Shown here in pieces: positions 52,073 through 60,571 of a DNA stretch of 64,000 bases (the first letter of the stretch is position 1; each line of letters opens with the position of its first letter). The notes under the pieces were generated by a model. That model saw only the letters and a program-made list of their open reading frames with translations, did not search any database and was not told where the DNA came from. The translations under genes were made by a program, and so were the position numbers. Origin of the DNA: Planktophila sp965267775. GTDB lineage: Bacteria > Actinomycetota > Actinomycetes > Nanopelagicales > Nanopelagicaceae. Location of the stretch: contig OZ254140.1 of assembly GCA_965267775.1 (NCBI GenBank), positions 434,001 through 498,000 on the forward strand, in the 5' to 3' direction.

Positions 52073-52262
52073 TCAGAACAGCTCGTTCGGTGATCTTCCA
52101 GCAGGGGCAGTTGCCTCAATAAAAATTGTGATTAAGACCGTCAAGGTTTCCTACATCGTCAAAGGCCTTCACAAGTCAACTTCTATATCTTCAACAACTA
52201 CAACTAGCCGCATGATCAATTTAGCTCCAGAGAAGGAAGAGGTCCTCGCCAGTGTCAATTAA
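52062..52262 (+). CDS. Small Ser/Thr-rich protein (66 aa)
   Basis: A 66-residue frame (MLPNQNSSFGDLPAGAVASIKIVIKTVKVSYIVKG...) starting inside the end of the previous gene and ending inside the next, with GGAG 7 bases before the ATG. The overlap on both sides argues for a real coupled gene. Not recognised. Confidence 0.55.
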   Translation: MLPNQNSSFGDLPAGAVASIKIVIKTVKVSYIVKGLHKSTSISSTTTTSRMINLAPEKEEVLASVN

Positions 52263-52731
52263 TTTCACACCAACTCCGGAATATCTCCGTGAGCTCTTGC
52301 CCTCAGTTGCGCGCCACATGGATCGCGATTTCATCACAGAGCAGGTACGCGGCCTCGGCATTAAGTTCAAAGCACGCGTAGTAAAAAGCTCACTAGTCAT
52401 CGAGATTCCTATGGAGCCAAATCACCTCATGCGCGTGACACCGGTAGTGGATAACTCAGCTACCAGCAACCTATTTGTCCGTCATCAAGCAGTTCGTCCG
52501 ATGCGAGGCGAAGATGAAAAGCTCACCACTGAAATCCAAGAAACTATTGCAGCTCAAGTTGAAGTATTTGATAAGAGTCTTAGTGAAGATGAACAGCCGG
52601 TAACTTTCACTTTGCAGAAGAAGAACATGGAGGCAATCCTTGCAGCCGGGATGCTCAGCTTCTATCGCCTCAACGGGACCAAGATGATGCCGATCAAACT
52701 CCCAGGCATTCGCCGCCCACGAAATAACTGA
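52252..52731 (+). CDS. Protein of unknown function (159 aa)
   Basis: Starts with GTG at 52252, overlapping the previous gene by 11 bases. Alternating strands and helices (FKARVVKSSLVIEIPMEPNHLMRVTPVVD) and a C-terminal basic tail (PIKLPGIRRPRNN). No known motif. Part of the operon from 51710. Confidence 0.65.
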   Translation: MSINFTPTPEYLRELLPSVARHMDRDFITEQVRGLGIKFKARVVKSSLVIEIPMEPNHLMRVTPVVDNSATSNLFVRHQAVRPMRGEDEKLTTEIQETIAAQVEVFDKSLSEDEQPVTFTLQKKNMEAILAAGMLSFYRLNGTKMMPIKLPGIRRPRNN

Positions 52732-52777
52732 CCAAATAAGTATTGAAAAGCAATAACAATCTAGGAAGGATTGATAG

Positions 52778-53812
52778 ATGATATTAACGCCAGGCCAGCT
52801 CTACTTCATCAATGAAGAGGACATCATCACGGGCAAGCGCAGTGAGTATTACAAGATAGGCATTGTCCGCGGTGCTGCCGATCGCGACTCTAAGGACCGC
52901 CTCCTTGAGCACCAGACCGGTAACCCTCGCAAACTTTGCATCGTCGAAACAATCGACACTCCAGCAGTTGAGGCAATCGAGACCAATCTCCACTACCTCT
53001 TTGCCCGCAACCGCGTAATGGGGGAGTGGATGAGCTTCTCTGAGGCAGAACTTCAGAGCGCGATTAAGAAGGCTCAAGAACTCAGCGCTGAAATTCTAGG
53101 AAATATCGATCTCTATGAGAGCGCAGAGCGCCTTAAGAATCAAGTGAGTAGTGGATCAAAGCTGCCACCAACGGAAGAGGCTGAAGATTGGTTTGCTGTA
53201 GTCCAAGATTTCAAGGAGGTCATTTCAGCCTGCGAAGATGTGAACGCCAAGTATTATCGTTACCTCCAATCAGCGATTGCACAGGGTGTTAACGTCTCTG
53301 GCAAGGCGAAGATTCAAAAGCGCTCTGCACCTAAGAAATTCAATGAAGCGCTCTTTATTGAAAAATACCCAGAGCTCTATAAGCAGTACTCAACTCCGAT
53401 CTTTCCTATCCGTGGATCGTTTCGCCTTGCAACAGCTAAGGATTGGATTCCAGATCTATCGATCATTAGCACTGAGCAAGTTGCACTGATTACTGATTTC
53501 CAGGAGATGCTTGACGTAGCAGATCACTCATTAGAGACCGGCTTTGCTCTCCACAGTATGCACCTAGGCGTTCTTGAGATTCAGAAATACGCTGAGTGGC
53601 AGACCGATGTTGCCAAAGTCAATCTCCGTGTCCTCACCGGCGATTCAGATGGTATTGATGGAGTCTGCACCTGGAAGCGGGAGCAGAAGGAAGTTCGCAC
53701 CCTGGATAAGGATGCGCTCCAGGCTGAGTTCCCAGCTGAATACGAAGCGTGCATTGTTGAGGGTAAGGAGACCGAGGCTCTCATCGTGGAGCCAAAGATC
53801 GCGGCTTTATAG
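52778..53812 (+). CDS. T5orf172/MUG113-like GIY-YIG-family protein (344 aa)
   Basis: The first 100 residues match the MUG113/T5orf172 variant of the GIY-YIG fold: YFINEEDIITGKRSEYYKIGIVRG, then LLEHQTGNPRKLCIVETI, then AIETNLHYLFARNRVMGEWMSF. Related domains occur in phage and conjugative elements and may nick DNA. The remaining 240 residues are helical and unrecognised. Ends 4 bases before a LexA box. Last gene of the cluster from 51710. Confidence 0.72.
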   Translation: MILTPGQLYFINEEDIITGKRSEYYKIGIVRGAADRDSKDRLLEHQTGNPRKLCIVETIDTPAVEAIETNLHYLFARNRVMGEWMSFSEAELQSAIKKAQELSAEILGNIDLYESAERLKNQVSSGSKLPPTEEAEDWFAVVQDFKEVISACEDVNAKYYRYLQSAIAQGVNVSGKAKIQKRSAPKKFNEALFIEKYPELYKQYSTPIFPIRGSFRLATAKDWIPDLSIISTEQVALITDFQEMLDVADHSLETGFALHSMHLGVLEIQKYAEWQTDVAKVNLRVLTGDSDGIDGVCTWKREQKEVRTLDKDALQAEFPAEYEACIVEGKETEALIVEPKIAAL

Positions 53813-53816
53813 CCTT

Positions 53817-53832
53817 TCGAACACCTGTTCGA
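53817..53832. promoter_or_regulatory. LexA (SOS) box
   Basis: TCGAAC-ACCT-GTTCGA is a perfect match to the actinobacterial LexA consensus TCGAAC-N4-GTTCGA; flanking bases extend it to TTCGAA..TTCGAA. It is the only such site I found in the window. The TPR gene starting at 53998 is the first gene downstream on the plus strand, and a TACCCT -10-like hexamer follows the box at about 53843. Confidence 0.75.
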
Positions 53833-53997
53833 ATCCTGTGCTACCCTTCCCGTCCCCCTAAAGCTGGGTAAGGCTGACAGCGAGTAGCCCCCAATCCTGC
53901 ATTGAAGCTTATTTCCCAGCCCAAAGCAGATTTGTCAGTGACGGTCTGTAACTTTCCCACTACGTCAGAAGCACCATTGTCGATAAGAAAGGAAGCG

Positions 53998-54927
53998 GTG
54001 AGCGCCGAAGCAAATAAGCCAGAAGCCCAAGAGTTAGAACTCTGGGATCGCATTCGCACGACAGAAGGAGCAGAGAAGGCAGAGGTTCTCGATGAACTCA
54101 GCCACTTTGCTTACCGAAAAGACAACTACACAGAGTGCATTCAATTGATCGATACCTCAGTTGAGATCTATGCATCACTCAATTCAGATCTCTATACAAA
54201 GCAATTAATTCACCTCTATGAGGGCAAGGCTCATTGCCATCTCAATCTCAATCAACACCTCGAAGCAGCTGAGAGCTTTGAGCTCCTTGCAGGATACTTC
54301 CGCATCGATGAAGATCAAGAAGGCTTTCTCAAAGCAAAGCGAGCTGCTGGGCGCGAATGGTATTCAGCAGGTAAGTACGAAGAGAGCCTGGAGTGCCACG
54401 CAATCGTCTCGAAAGAGATTGATATCGATGCAACCGATTACTCAATGGGAATTGATAATCTCAATATAGGTCTTGCTCTTCAGCACCTAGATCGCCACGA
54501 AGAGGCGATTACCTACCTCTTAACCGCACGTCCATTATTCAAGAAAGCGAAAGATCCAGAGTTCGTAAACTGGTGCGATCGCTACCTCACAGAGTCTTAC
54601 CTCAAAACGAAAAATGGCATGGAAGCAGCATTCCATGCACAGCACTTCTTTAACTACGCCAAAGTTACAGAAGACCTCGATCTCGAAGCCTATGCACGAG
54701 GAAGTCTGGGACAAGCCAATCGGCTGCTCAAGCAGTATGAAGAAGCTGAACGCCAGTTAACTCGAGCCCTCGAGCTCCTTACTCTCGAAGGCAACCGCGA
54801 TTGGCGGAACATCATCGAGGCCAATCAAGAGCTGGCAGCAGTCCTCTTTGCACAAGGCAGGGATGAAGAAGCCAAAGACCGGCTAGATCGAGTATCAACC
54901 ATTGAGGAAACAATGGTTGATGCATAA
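53998..54927 (+). CDS. TPR-repeat protein, likely SOS-regulated (309 aa)
   Basis: A soluble all-helical protein with several tetratricopeptide repeats (EVLDELSHFAYRKDNYTECIQLIDTSV; RAAGREWYSAGKYEESLECHAI; NIGLALQHLDRHEEAITYLLTARPL; ARGSLGQANRLLKQYEEAERQLTRALELL). Start GTG at 53998 has AAAGGA 5 bases upstream; an in-frame TTG at 53902 would add 32 residues. A LexA box lies about 165 bases upstream, so DNA damage may induce it. A scaffold or sensor role is likely. Confidence 0.75.
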   Translation: MSAEANKPEAQELELWDRIRTTEGAEKAEVLDELSHFAYRKDNYTECIQLIDTSVEIYASLNSDLYTKQLIHLYEGKAHCHLNLNQHLEAAESFELLAGYFRIDEDQEGFLKAKRAAGREWYSAGKYEESLECHAIVSKEIDIDATDYSMGIDNLNIGLALQHLDRHEEAITYLLTARPLFKKAKDPEFVNWCDRYLTESYLKTKNGMEAAFHAQHFFNYAKVTEDLDLEAYARGSLGQANRLLKQYEEAERQLTRALELLTLEGNRDWRNIIEANQELAAVLFAQGRDEEAKDRLDRVSTIEETMVDA

Positions 54928-54938
54928 AAGAAAGTTTG

Positions 54939-54980
54939 TCGCCGCAAGTGCTTTGCTAGCCCCTTTTGCACTTGCGGCGA
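54939..54980. terminator. Long-stem hairpin after the TPR gene
   Basis: Arms TCGCCGCAAGTGC and GCACTTGCGGCGA form a perfect 13-pair stem with a 16-base loop holding CCCCTTTT. There is no T-run after the stem, so it is only a weak terminator candidate or an mRNA 3' stabiliser. Confidence 0.5.
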
Positions 54981-55044
54981 TATCCCGTTATTCACCTTTG
55001 AGAACTCCCACAATCTGTCCTTTCTAGACTATCGACCGAAATGA

Positions 55045-55338
55045 GAATCTCCAGAACAGAGGCCGAGGGCCATAACTCTTACTTGTGCCGATGGTGGAAT
55101 GTACGTTGATCAGATTGACTGGTCACGATGGGATGTATCTGGCGCATGGGGGAAAGGGACTAGTAACGTCAATGAATGTGACCCTAATTGCACCGAAGGG
55201 ACCTGCTATCAGGAAAATGTGAAGATCCAACTAATGAGACTAATTCAATATCGAGACAATTTTTTATTAAGGACACTGGTAATTCGAGGCGCTGGAGGGA
55301 AGAATCTCCCCATGACCCAGTCGAACATAATTGAGTGA
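55045..55338 (+). pseudogene. Fragment of a secreted actinobacterial domain protein
   Basis: From 55045 the frame reads TLTCADGGMYVDQIDWSRW then GKGTSNVNECDPNCTEG: the pattern of a small secreted domain common in actinobacteria (LTCADG, W, G.GT, NxCxPxC). A stop codon lies just before it at 55042, no signal peptide or start precedes the domain (first ATG is inside it, at 55099), so the gene seems to be a 5'-truncated relic. The 200 bases after it (to 55532) show no gene. Confidence 0.6.
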
Positions 55339-55532
55339 AATTTGATGATTTCCTGAGTGCGATGAGAAGAAAAGAATCAAAAAATCCAAATTCTTATCGC
55401 CTAGAAATAGGAACTTAATCGCAATTCCATCACATCACGAACTTTTCTGGAAAATATAGAAGAATACCGAGTAACAGAGTCAAGTAAGAAGCATAAATCA
55501 AGCTTTACAATAACCGAAACAGGAGAATATCA

Positions 55533-57194
55533 GTGAAAGATAAGTCGAAAGAAAACGACGGTAATGAAGATTTCGAAATTGATATCACTCCAAGCGTCAC
55601 TACATATGAGTTATATCAAAATCAGTCTTATACACATTGGTTTTCTATCGGTGAGTTCATTGACAATTCAATCACTAGCGCACTTCGAAACAAAGAAGAG
55701 TTGAAGAAGAAATATGGAGAGAACTACAGACTCGAAGTCAATATTGATTTCTTGGGAGAAAGTAGTCAGATACGAATCTCAGATAATGCTGCTGGAATCG
55801 AAAAAGAAGAAATTAAGCGCGCGTTAACAGCTGGAGAAGCTCCCTCTGATAAACGTTTCCTATCGGTTCATGGCGTAGGAATGAAAATGTCTGCGTTTTG
55901 GTTAGGGCGAAATTTAACGATAAACACCTGGCCGGTAAATGGTACGAATGGGTTCACAGCTGAGGTAGATCTCGATCAAATCAAGATCACCAAAAGTGCT
56001 AAAACGCAGGTGCATGTGATCAATCCGCGAAAACAGTCTGGCACAGAAATTTGGATATCGAAGATTTCACAAGAAAAATGGCCAGTTGGCAGAAGTCTCG
56101 GAAAGTTAAAAATGCTATTGACTTCAATGTACAGAATATATCTAACAGATCCAGATTTCCCGGTGACCATAAATTTTCAAGGAAAACCTCTAGAATTCGC
56201 AGATTTAAAGTGTCTTGAAGCGCCATTTTGGCCAAACACCCAGGGACCAGATAAGAACGAAGAGCCACGTGTTTGGAGTCGCCCATATAGTTTTGTCACC
56301 ACCAATGGCCACAAAATTACCGGAAGCGTTGGATTGCTTGAAAGAATGAGTCGCGAACTGAGTGGATTCTTCTTGCATTACAAGGGAAAGGGAGTTAGCG
56401 GAATTGGTGCAGGAGAATCGAAGGATGTAGATTTTTCAACTGCTGAACTCAAAGACAGTAGAGAGTATTACAGGCCATTCAATATTTTTGGTCAAGAAGG
56501 AAGTTATAGATATCAGCGCTTTACTGGCGAATTCGATATCAGCGCAATGGGAAAAACGTCTTCGACTGACTCAATTAAGTGGGATTCACTAAACGAGGAG
56601 CAAGAGTGGCTCGAGGATTTGGAGAAATTCCTTAAGGATCCTTCATTTAACATGTGGGCAATGGCCGAGAATTTTCAAATTCGAAAAGCAAGAAGAATAT
56701 TGGAAAATCCTGATAGTAACTCCTCGGAGTTCCTACTATCTGAAGTGAAGGAGATATCTACAAAATTCCTGGCAACCTTGCATCCTGAGTTAATTGACCA
56801 TGGAACTGCAGAGACAGTAGAGGATATTCAGCTAAGTCCCATAATTGCAGCGAAAGCTGATGACTTTGTGGAGGCTGGATTCACGTGGAGCGTTCAAGAC
56901 TCCTCTAATCACACGCACATAATTACACCTGAGTTTATTGAAGACCCAAGAATGGATCTATATGCAATTGTTTCGGTGGACAGTGATCATCACAAATTGC
57001 GCATTAATTTAGGTCACCCGTTCATCCGTAAATTTCAATGGCTAAATCCTGATGTAAGACTCGCCGTTATCACTCTGATTTATCTTATGGCTGCTCCTGA
57101 GATTTTATTGCCTTTGAATTGTCATCCGAATTCATTCAGAAGAAAAGTTTCACAAATTATCAACTCATCACTGGTGGAAAAAAATGAGCAGTAG
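55533..57194 (+). CDS. MORC/MutL-like GHKL ATPase of a defence module
   Basis: A 553-residue GHKL-fold ATPase. The N box is IGEFIDNSITSAL (Glu41, Asn45), the G1 box is ISDNAAGI (Asp84) and the G2 loop is VHGVGMK. The middle half (residues 200-400) and C-terminal part do not resemble MutL endonuclease. GHKL ATPases next to Z1 proteins are known from restriction-modification-like and Mza-type antiphage loci, where they are thought to clamp DNA. Start GTG at 55533 has GGAG 8 bases upstream. It overlaps the Z1 gene by 11 bases. Confidence 0.85.
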   Translation: MKDKSKENDGNEDFEIDITPSVTTYELYQNQSYTHWFSIGEFIDNSITSALRNKEELKKKYGENYRLEVNIDFLGESSQIRISDNAAGIEKEEIKRALTAGEAPSDKRFLSVHGVGMKMSAFWLGRNLTINTWPVNGTNGFTAEVDLDQIKITKSAKTQVHVINPRKQSGTEIWISKISQEKWPVGRSLGKLKMLLTSMYRIYLTDPDFPVTINFQGKPLEFADLKCLEAPFWPNTQGPDKNEEPRVWSRPYSFVTTNGHKITGSVGLLERMSRELSGFFLHYKGKGVSGIGAGESKDVDFSTAELKDSREYYRPFNIFGQEGSYRYQRFTGEFDISAMGKTSSTDSIKWDSLNEEQEWLEDLEKFLKDPSFNMWAMAENFQIRKARRILENPDSNSSEFLLSEVKEISTKFLATLHPELIDHGTAETVEDIQLSPIIAAKADDFVEAGFTWSVQDSSNHTHIITPEFIEDPRMDLYAIVSVDSDHHKLRINLGHPFIRKFQWLNPDVRLAVITLIYLMAAPEILLPLNCHPNSFRRKVSQIINSSLVEKNEQ

Positions 57195-59643
57195 TCACGA
57201 ACTTGATGCACCATTTGAAATTAAAATGACATTCGCAGATGACTGGGAACCAAATTATGAAACCTCTCCAAGTTTGCCGAGGTATCTGGAGGCACGCAAA
57301 CAGATAATTATCGGCCCTGACGAATCGGGTTACCAAGACTGGAATATTTACGAAGAGAGTTTTTCTCGACATATCGAAAGATTGGAAAACTTTCTTGTAA
57401 ACGGTGAAGGAAACTTACAGAATTTGGTTTACGGAAATATCCAGTCCGGAAAGACGGCTCATCTGCTTGGCAATATATGTTGGGCAAAAGACACCGGTAT
57501 AGATATTGTGATTCTCTTCTCTGGATCAACAACACCTCTCAACGATCAGACTTATGCACGATTAAAGGCTGATTTGCCAAGTGGTACAGCCAGAGTGGAC
57601 ATGGTTCCAACTGAGACAGCTGCTCCGGCTATTGAAGATCTTTCTTCAGGATTGATGTCATCGATAACCTCTCGCTTAACAAACAAGGGCCAAGCCATCC
57701 CCATTGTAGTTATGCTCAAGAACCCTAATCGTCTTGCTGCAATGATTAGTTTGATTAACAATTTGAATTCACGTTTTCAACAGAAATTAACCGTAATGGT
57801 GATTGACGATGAGGCTGATCAATCCAGCCCTGATGGTAATGTCCGTCCGGCTAGGACCGGAAGAGTTGCTAGAAGAACAACACATGGGAGTATTTCAGAA
57901 CTTCTCGGTACCATTCAAGGGAAAATAATCTATCTTGCCTACACGGCTACACCTCAGGCGTTAATGCTGGGGGATATAGAAAATCAATTGCATCCGAGAT
58001 ATTGCACGGTTATTCCCGCTGGTCGAGACTATGTGGGTATCAAGGATATAACCGACTTCCCTGACACAATGATTGACACGTTTACCACGGCACGTGCAAC
58101 GATTGGTGATCCCGAAGATCAAACAAACCACAAGGCGCTTCAGTATGTATTTGCAGAATTTCTTATTCTCACTTGGTTGCATAGAAAACACAGGAATCTT
58201 TTTCATACTAGCGCCAACGATATCGTGACCGAATGCCGACGTGACTCGATTCAGTTACTTATCCACCCTTCAAGCGCTCAAGCTGAACATGCAAAATACT
58301 TTGAGTGGGTCAAGGAAATGAAGGAATCTTGGGTGGATATGTTTTCAAGTCCAGCTCTTCGCCAAAAACTTATAAAAGAGTTCATAGAGCCTGCTTTCAA
58401 TTCAGTGTTGGCCCGATTTGGTTCTCATCAGCAAGTTGAATTATCAACCAAAGAGAATATGCACCAATGCCTTGACAGCATCGTATCGAGCCTTTCTTCT
58501 GTAGGATCAATTGAGTTGAAACTTGTAAATTCAGACGAGCGAGCGAAGCTTAAGAAAATAGGGACTGAAAGAGAATTTTTACCAGATGATGAAAGAGGGG
58601 AATGGGAAGGCAAAGACTGGGTTTTAATCGGTGGAGATATTTTGGGGCGCGGATTAACTATTCCGCACTTAACCACAACGATTTTTCTTCGAGACCCAAG
58701 CCAACCCAATTTTGATGTGTCCATGCAACAGATGCGTTTTCTGGGATACAGGAAGTCATACGAAAAATTGATTCGAGTTTGCGCACCGGCACAAGTAATA
58801 GAAGATTATAAAGATGCTGCAATCATTGCGACTTTAGCGAGACGCAGGGCCGAATCATGGGACAAGAGTAATCGTGATTTAATTAAGAATCCCGATCCAA
58901 TCGTCTTTCAGACGCCTGAGGGTGCAAGGTACCGTCCAACCAGAAATAATGTTACGAGTGTTGAGGTCAAGAGAAAACAAATCTCAACTAATGGTTTCTT
59001 TAGTTTGAGTAGAATTGCCAATCCTTCCAATTTTGACCACAACATGTCTTTGATCGGTGAAGTCGCACAGCACTCCTTTGAACTCGAAAGTACCGAAAAG
59101 TGGAATGTTTACAGAATGACCACAGCAAACTTACTAGATTATTTAAGGAAATTTCATGTCAATCTGTCTGACAGAGTCGATTTAGAACCTTTTCTCGAAC
59201 TATTAAGTTTTGACTCAAAAGAATATGGCTTAGCCGATAAGAATGCTTCGTTCGTCTTGGATAACACACTCAGCTTGGACAAGTGCAGAAATTTTCGAGA
59301 AAGTTTTGACATTTCCCAACGGAATAAAACGTTTATATCAGGCGCGAGATCGATCCTGAATCTAGGTGGTACTGGAATAACAAATTCAATGAGAAATTCT
59401 TGGAAGCTTGGCGAGAATGAAGTGGTTTTAGATAATTTCAACGTAAAAGCCATTGTCGGTGATTCCGAGAGATCAATTGGTGATTTTGAACCTGAGTCCA
59501 TCAAAGTTCATGCGAGAATTTACGGGCTATATGAAGATGCGGTCTCTGAGACCAATCCACTGGGGTGGGGATTGTCATTAATAGGATGGACCCCGTTGAC
59601 GGGTACTCAGATGTGGATACATGAAGGCGCGATTAATGAATGA
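57184..59643 (+). CDS. Z1-domain ATPase (819 aa) of a defence module
   Basis: A superfamily II-like ATPase with the Z1 domain. Walker A is GNIQSGKT (residues 84-91); the Walker B-type motif is VIDDEAD (206-212); YTATPQALM is the motif III equivalent; and the C-terminal core has GGDILGRGLTIPHLTTTIFLRDPSQPNFDVSMQQMRFLGYR. Z1 proteins pair with GHKL ATPases and a nuclease in restriction-like operons. It overlaps its neighbours on both sides. Codon use is AT-rich compared with the core genes. Confidence 0.88.
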   Translation: MSSSHELDAPFEIKMTFADDWEPNYETSPSLPRYLEARKQIIIGPDESGYQDWNIYEESFSRHIERLENFLVNGEGNLQNLVYGNIQSGKTAHLLGNICWAKDTGIDIVILFSGSTTPLNDQTYARLKADLPSGTARVDMVPTETAAPAIEDLSSGLMSSITSRLTNKGQAIPIVVMLKNPNRLAAMISLINNLNSRFQQKLTVMVIDDEADQSSPDGNVRPARTGRVARRTTHGSISELLGTIQGKIIYLAYTATPQALMLGDIENQLHPRYCTVIPAGRDYVGIKDITDFPDTMIDTFTTARATIGDPEDQTNHKALQYVFAEFLILTWLHRKHRNLFHTSANDIVTECRRDSIQLLIHPSSAQAEHAKYFEWVKEMKESWVDMFSSPALRQKLIKEFIEPAFNSVLARFGSHQQVELSTKENMHQCLDSIVSSLSSVGSIELKLVNSDERAKLKKIGTEREFLPDDERGEWEGKDWVLIGGDILGRGLTIPHLTTTIFLRDPSQPNFDVSMQQMRFLGYRKSYEKLIRVCAPAQVIEDYKDAAIIATLARRRAESWDKSNRDLIKNPDPIVFQTPEGARYRPTRNNVTSVEVKRKQISTNGFFSLSRIANPSNFDHNMSLIGEVAQHSFELESTEKWNVYRMTTANLLDYLRKFHVNLSDRVDLEPFLELLSFDSKEYGLADKNASFVLDNTLSLDKCRNFRESFDISQRNKTFISGARSILNLGGTGITNSMRNSWKLGENEVVLDNFNVKAIVGDSERSIGDFEPESIKVHARIYGLYEDAVSETNPLGWGLSLIGWTPLTGTQMWIHEGAINE

Positions 59644-60571
59644 GATTGATTCAAATTCACTTTACGACTTATTGTCAAATTCAATCGATGGCGGGGGTTC
59701 CCTGAGAGTCGAATATTTCTTACCTGAAAGAGATTTACTAGTTGGAATTCATGACAGGACGCACGTTTTTTTAAGTGCGAGAGAAGTTGTTCCAATGCCT
59801 GAATTTAAATTTGCATCTGGCGCATTAAAGACCCATCAAAGAATTCAACTGCCAGGTAAAGAAGAGATCGGACCAAATTTCACTTTAGAATGTTATGTAG
59901 AAACTGAATCCGATTTGTTAGCTATTTCTAGCCTGTACTCAGGTCTTATTGATTTAGTTGGACCAAAAGGTTCAGAGGCCGCGTTGTGTGATGCGGTTTC
60001 AGCTCTATCATCCTACTTTGGCAGCAGAGATGAGTCTTTGAAGAATCGAAATACTGAGATTGGCCTAGCTGGAGAGCTTTGCGTAATGTTAGCTCTCGGT
60101 GTGGAGCCCTCGTTGGTAGCTGCTTGGCATTCGGATCCATTTGGAACATTTGATTTCGTTCTTAACGGAGATAGATTGGAAGTCAAAACTTCCTTGTCTC
60201 CTCAACGAGTTCACAATCTAAGATTGACACAAAATTCACCCGACGTAGCTACGCTCACATATGCGAGTGTGCACTGTGCGGAATCTGGAGATGGCTCAAC
60301 CATCAGTCAAATATCAGAAAGGATTGCCGCTGAACTCGATGCAGCTGACATAACGAAATTCAGAAATAAAATAGAAAGGTATCCATTAGATACATTCCAA
60401 ATGAAATTTGATGTGGATTCTGCCGTAGCGGGGATAAGATTTTTGTCGTCGAAAAACATTCCAAGTCCAGTTATAAACAACTCAGCGATTCTTGAAGTTT
60501 CCTGGAAATGCAATTTTAGTTTGGTTGATGCTCAATTAGATGAAACTGGGTGGCAAATTAAAAAGGATTGA
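59636..60571 (+). CDS. PD-(D/E)XK nuclease of the DUF4420 type
   Basis: A 311-residue protein whose C-terminal half has GLAGELCVMLAL (Glu147), WHSDPFGTFDFVLNG (Asp173) and LEVKTS (Glu182, Lys184), the DUF4420/PF14390 nuclease pattern. It is the likely DNA-cutting subunit of the module. I chose the ATG at 59636, which overlaps the Z1 stop by 8 bases; an ATG at 59621 is also possible. It converges on the methyltransferase gene with 14 bases of overlap. Confidence 0.83.
   Translation: MNEIDSNSLYDLLSNSIDGGGSLRVEYFLPERDLLVGIHDRTHVFLSAREVVPMPEFKFASGALKTHQRIQLPGKEEIGPNFTLECYVETESDLLAISSLYSGLIDLVGPKGSEAALCDAVSALSSYFGSRDESLKNRNTEIGLAGELCVMLALGVEPSLVAAWHSDPFGTFDFVLNGDRLEVKTSLSPQRVHNLRLTQNSPDVATLTYASVHCAESGDGSTISQISERIAAELDAADITKFRNKIERYPLDTFQMKFDVDSAVAGIRFLSSKNIPSPVINNSAILEVSWKCNFSLVDAQLDETGWQIKKD

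Noticed and set aside
53817..53845. T-loop-like GTTCGAATCC as the 3' end of a tRNA or an att site
   Set aside because: No pairing T stem or acceptor; the symmetrical TCGAAC-N4-GTTCGA is better explained as a LexA box.
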